A stretch of DNA of 64,000 nt, taken from Hoplostethus atlanticus. Lineage: Eukaryota; Chordata; Actinopteri; Trachichthyiformes; Trachichthyidae. Position numbers and translations under genes: made by a program. This document shows positions 57,021-64,000 of this stretch, one piece after another. Location of the stretch: positions 186,001 to 250,000 of the forward strand of contig JAXDDX010000035.1 in NCBI GenBank assembly GCA_034670405.1, given 5' to 3'. Numbering within the stretch: position 1 is the first letter of the stretch; each line of letters starts with the position of its first letter. The notes under the pieces were generated by a model, which had not been told where the DNA came from, ran no database searches, and saw only the letters and a program-made list of their open reading frames with translations.

Positions 57021-58379
57021 TCTAATAACTGTCATTATGTTGCTTCACAGAATGTTCTTTTGCAGGAGAAAATATCCTGTACATTATTACGATATTTTTT
57101 TGTGACTCAAGGAAAGGGGTAGGGTGACATGAAGCCAGAGAACCTTGTGCCAGCTCACCCAAGTGTGTAATGTGAAAAAGGAGAGCCGGGGGTGAAATAG
57201 AGGAGGGGCGGGGAGGGGGGGAGCTGGGGTACTGGAGGGAATGAATTTGAGGAGACAGCCCATAATGGCGTTTTTGATTTTGCCCCCCTCGATCATAAAA
57301 AAAAAAACCATACACACCATCCTCACTGGTGGGTATCATTTCTGCCTTTGTTGGATAACATGCTGGCCAAACACAAAGCAGGGCAAACTGGGCCAGAGAT
57401 AAGAGCTGGATTTGGTTATCGCCTCCTTTTGTCGGTAGAGATGACGTCGTGAGGATCCTCCTGGGACGGCGCGCGACCCTTCATTGGCTTTTATCGTGGG
57501 TGAACTGGAGCAATGAGGTGAAAATCACTTTTCACCCTTTGCAGATGAAGTAAGCATAGTCTTCAATCTGCTAAAGATGAGAAGGAGACTGTTCAAATAA
57601 AATAAATTATATATGGCCAATCAAAAAAAGTACAATAGTAAGGTTTGATTTACTGCGTTAGCATGGAGTGGAATTTCCACTGATAATATTGTCGTTTTAG
57701 TGAATGAAATAATTGGGTGACCACTAGTCCAGTCAGACAACAGCCCAATCCCCAGTCTTATAAATGTCATCGATATGAGCTAATGGGGTCACTGTCTCGC
57801 GGTATCAGGGACAAAAGTTACATATTAGGGTGTTATACTGGCTTTACATTTTTACAGTCCAGTAAACATCGGCTTTGAGCCTTTGCTATGTATGTGTGTG
57901 TTAATTCACTCACCCACGTGCGCCATTTATTGTGAATCTTGGTTTATATCTCACATTTGATCAACACTGGATTAAAATCAAATAAAAAATATTAGTAGTA
58001 GTATTATTATTATACTGTTATGTTTTTATTGCTTGTTTATCTTTACAGCAGGTCGGAAATCGGACTCCATCCCAGACCTTGTACCCTCCTCGCTTGTGGT
58101 GTCAGGGCTGCTTTTTTCATCTTGCAGCACACTCAATCAGACAGTCCTGAGCGCAGATCAGAGGAGGGCTGCAGCTCCCTGATAACATCCTCTGTCATTA
58201 ACCCTTTCACTCGCTCTGGGAAAAGCAGTCATTTTTATTCCCACAACGAAAAAAAACCAGGCACAGAGTAGGAGTGCGTCAGAGAACAATTTATTAGCCT
58301 ATTATTTCAGTATTTAAATGCTGTCGTTCAGATTATTTTTAATGGAGATTCCTGAGACTGGCCTGATATCGCGAGGCCC
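57021..58379. other. Intergenic block upstream of slc32a1
   Basis: No gene. 57420-57540 is a unique stretch with CpGs that could be regulatory. Otherwise ordinary sequence. Confidence 0.4.
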
Positions 58380-58660
58380 GGTCCCCATTTATCATGCTGA
58401 AATCATTCAATCGCGGTGCGAATTCATTCCATTCTGGATTTAGGCTTAAAAAAATCACCGCATTCAACAAAACAAGCAATGAAAAGATTACAGACCTACC
58501 TGGCAACAAATTGTCTTTTGGCTGTCTATCCCTGTCCGCACTTGGGATTGTTCGGTGCCCATTTACAAATGGTGCCGAGTTTCAATTGGGACCAAAGGGG
58601 CAATTAATTAACTACTTCCTTAATTAGTTCATTAATTGCCCCTTGTTGTTAAGGGATTTC
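58380..58660. promoter_or_regulatory. Homeodomain-site-rich candidate enhancer with 18-bp inverted repeat
   Basis: GGGGCAATTAATTAACTA (58597-58614) and TAGTTCATTAATTGCCCC (58625-58642) form an inverted repeat with 17 of 18 positions paired and a 10-nt spacer. It contains several TAATTA/ATTA cores. The stretch is unique and AT-rich, 2.3 kb upstream of slc32a1. A role for Dlx/Arx/Lhx-type factors is inference only. Confidence 0.3.
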
Positions 58661-58699
58661 TCATGGTGTTCTTATGTAAACAATACAGAAATGCTTATC

Positions 58700-58930
58700 C
58701 GAGAATGTAGAGGAGGGTAAACCCACCTAAACTCTTTTTAGGCTGGCAGAAATCTTCGACATAAATCCATAGTATAGGCCTGTCATACTGAGTTGTATGA
58801 GTTGTAGGCCTACCCTATGAAGCTGGGGTCTTTTTAGGAAAAAACATAAATTAATTGCCTTTTGTTTATTTCTGGTGGTTGTTTGCCCTATGATGATAGG
58901 CTACCGGAGATCACAGTTCACCCACTTTTT
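58700..58930 (+). repeat. Unknown dispersed repeat, copy 3 of 3
   Basis: Blocks AGGAGGGTAAACCCACCTAA, TGAGTTGTATGAGTTGTAGG, CTATGAAGCTGG, TGGTGGTTGTTTGCCCTATG and ATGATAGGCTACCGGAGATC. This is the longest of the three copies and carries features found separately in copies 1 and 2. Confidence 0.65.
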
Positions 58931-60479
58931 TATGTATCACATGTATCACTGGGCTCATCAGCTTACATGAACTTGGCTATTGAAGTATAGTAAAACATTT
59001 TTAACTACAGTTGAAAAGGCCGTATTTTTTTAATAGGGCATATTTTTCCTTAGTCCAATAAAGGTATCAATAAAATAAAGCAATAGGCCTATGTCCAGTA
59101 GGCCAGGTTATTAAAGCTTGGCTAAGCTAGGCCACAGCATTGCATCATGGTGATGAACTCTTTACTCCAGCCTGAGGAAACATTGAAAATGGCGTACACA
59201 AAGTGCTAGTGACAACACAGTGTCAAAAACCTGTTTACGGTACTTTAGGGCTAGGTTACCAGATGTTAAAAGCGAGTTCATTTCTACCTCACTGAAAAAT
59301 ATTCTTTCATTGCCATTAGGCCTGCTTAGGCTTTTATTTTGGTGTGTGCCAAATTGTCTTGACATTGGCCTATTAAATGTAACGATGTTGAGAGAAAAAT
59401 GAAATGAAAATCAGAATGAATATATAGCGCTGTATAAATTGACTCAAATTAATTCATGATTATGTTTCAATCAGGCTCGTATTTTTGAATGTGAACGTTG
59501 TTTTCTTTCAAGCAGGAAACCCTACTTATTCTTAGACTAGGGCTCATTTTCATAGTCATTTTTTAAATAAAAGCTGAAGCATTATTAAAATCGTCCACAG
59601 AATAAAAAAAATAAAACCCTAAAAAAACAAAACAAATACCATTCCCAATTTAGATCAATCAAGATATAAGCCTCGTGTCGGCTACATGTATTTTCTTTGA
59701 ACGTTTTATTCCAATCAATATATATTTTATATTAAAGATGTTTAACGTGAAATTGCTCTAGACTAGACTGTTACCATACGCTGCATAGACACAAAGACTG
59801 ATGAATGGACATCATGAATGGAGGCTTCAACCTAAAATTAAAGCCGGTGGAATAAAACTAAGTCAAATAAATGCATCAATATATTTTATACTCAACGCGG
59901 TCTCAAGTTCCACCTTACCATCTTTTAGCAACACAAAACGCGCGAGAATATTTTTCCTCATCATGAATAAACCCAAAACGGTTTTTAAACTCGATCCATA
60001 TAATCCCAGTAGACACAACTTGGTTACTACTTTGTGTGCTCCGCGTCCTGTTGTCGCTAAAAAAAGAAACACATTGTTTTCTTTTTTTCTTTTTTTTTTT
60101 CATAAAAAATGACAAACTTCTAGTCTTTTATGTTAAATAACCTGATCCACAGAGTTGATGGGGTTTTCTCCCATTTCCGACCCCCTTTTATACAGGTAAA
60201 GTTATGCAAGACTTGAGGCCCCCGGAATGTCATTGGATGTTTGAATGAAGTATTATAGATTATGGGATGGGGAGGGGTGGTGGGGGTACTGCAAGCACCT
60301 CCCCTAGAAATGCAGCAAATCTCTCCTGTTTTCTTCTGGTGGGGCACTGGGGGGGCTGGAGACGTGCTTTGCATTGGCAGGCTGATGAGAACACGTGTCT
60401 CCTCCCTGCCTCCCCCCCCGGGCTCCACGGTACCGCATTGGCATCAGTAAAGGCACCTGAAAACCAACAACCAACTCTT
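58931..60479. other. Intergenic block upstream of slc32a1
   Basis: AT-rich, no gene supported. The 103-codon open frame at 59801-60112 ends in poly-Phe. 60180-60440 is GC-richer, with TTTTATACAGGTAAAG at 60186, which could be a cryptic donor of a noncoding 5' exon. Confidence 0.4.
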
Positions 60480-60911
60480 GGAAACGCTGCCTGACACTTT
60501 ATAGCCTAAAAGAAAACGATATTATAGGCCCTGTAGGAACTTGCGGCTCGCCATTTTTTTTGCGTAAAGCTTTTTGCGCGCACCGCTTTGAGCTGCCCCA
60601 AATATTGAAAACCGGGCGTATTCGTCGAGCATTAGAGTGCATTGCCAAGATGCAAAGACGGAGCAGCGACGTCTGAAGGTGACATGAACCTGGGGATAAT
60701 CAGCAGCAGCAGGCGTACCTTTAATAAGAAGTGGAGATAGCAACTGAAAACCGTCCGGGGCTTTGAAAATCAACCCAGCGCGTTCTCCCGTGGCTTTATC
60801 TAATGCAAAGGACCAAGAGTCGCAATCCAAAGTAGCCTCTGATTTGATTGATTGGGGGGAAAAAACACCAATTTAGCTGCAGACAGCTGAGAGTTGAGAG
60901 AGGAGCGAAAA
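60480..60911 (+). promoter_or_regulatory. slc32a1: Probable slc32a1 5' UTR and promoter-proximal region
   Basis: CpG-containing sequence just upstream of the start codon, with a CAGCTG E-box at 60887-60892, the type bound by proneural bHLH factors such as Ascl1. Short upstream ATGs lie at 60649 and 60683. TTTATAGCC near 60499 is a weak TATA-like candidate. The transcription start cannot be set from sequence. Confidence 0.4.
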
Positions 60912-63963
<3,052 letters not shown>

Positions 63964-64000
63964 ATGCAAGCAATTGCTGGAACTAGATATTAACTGCAAA
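63964..64000 (+). other. slc32a1: Start of slc32a1 3' UTR, cut by window end
   Basis: Noncoding sequence after the TAG. Only 37 bases are present, so the polyadenylation site lies outside the window. Confidence 0.8.

Overview
This window looks like nuclear DNA of a teleost fish. It has spliced vertebrate genes with mostly short introns (about 0.2-2 kb), very frequent (TG)n, (CA)n and (TC)n microsatellites, a Tc1/mariner remnant, teleost-type dispersed repeats, and two recognisable genes, arhgap40 and slc32a1. These two are also neighbours in the human genome (20q11). Their order and orientation here (arhgap40 upstream, both on the + strand) support the orthology calls. I cannot name the species.

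Layout. Bases 1 to about 22.8 kb hold no gene I can support: microsatellites, G/C homopolymers, a pentanucleotide array, a CpG-rich promoter-like patch near 7.2-7.45 kb, several old dispersed repeats (16-19 kb) and a sharp 31-bp inverted repeat at 20.94-21.02 kb. arhgap40 then covers about 23.2-40.76 kb. I assembled 15 coding exons by matching splice-site phase. They encode about 670 residues with an intact RhoGAP domain (arginine finger, KKFIREL block, MAPNL) and the C-terminal ubiquitin/RA-like domain of the ARHGAP18/28/40 group. A second in-frame first exon lies 2 kb upstream. Intron 13 contains a rearranged Ty3/gypsy retroelement piece.

From 40.8 to about 60.5 kb is a 20-kb gene-free interval: microsatellites, purine/pyrimidine tracts, a deleted Tc1-like element, a CACATGTG-rich foldback element, a short terminal-inverted-repeat element, a three-copy unknown repeat and homeodomain-site-rich stretches that could be enhancers. 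slc32a1 (vesicular GABA/glycine transporter) occupies 60,912-63,963 as two coding exons with one 1.46-kb intron. The window ends 37 bases into its 3' UTR.

The two genes do not form a pathway. arhgap40 should switch off Rho-family GTPases, while slc32a1 loads GABA and glycine into synaptic vesicles. The most useful leads are the alternative arhgap40 first exons, the possible in-frame skipping of the exon that carries the arginine finger, the clustering of (TG)n/(TC)n tracts just upstream of arhgap40 acceptors, an exact 37-bp copy of the slc32a1 stop-codon region inside its own intron, and several undescribed-looking repeat families. No prokaryotic feature (operon, CRISPR, phage) is present. 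All duplications were found by eye, without alignment software.
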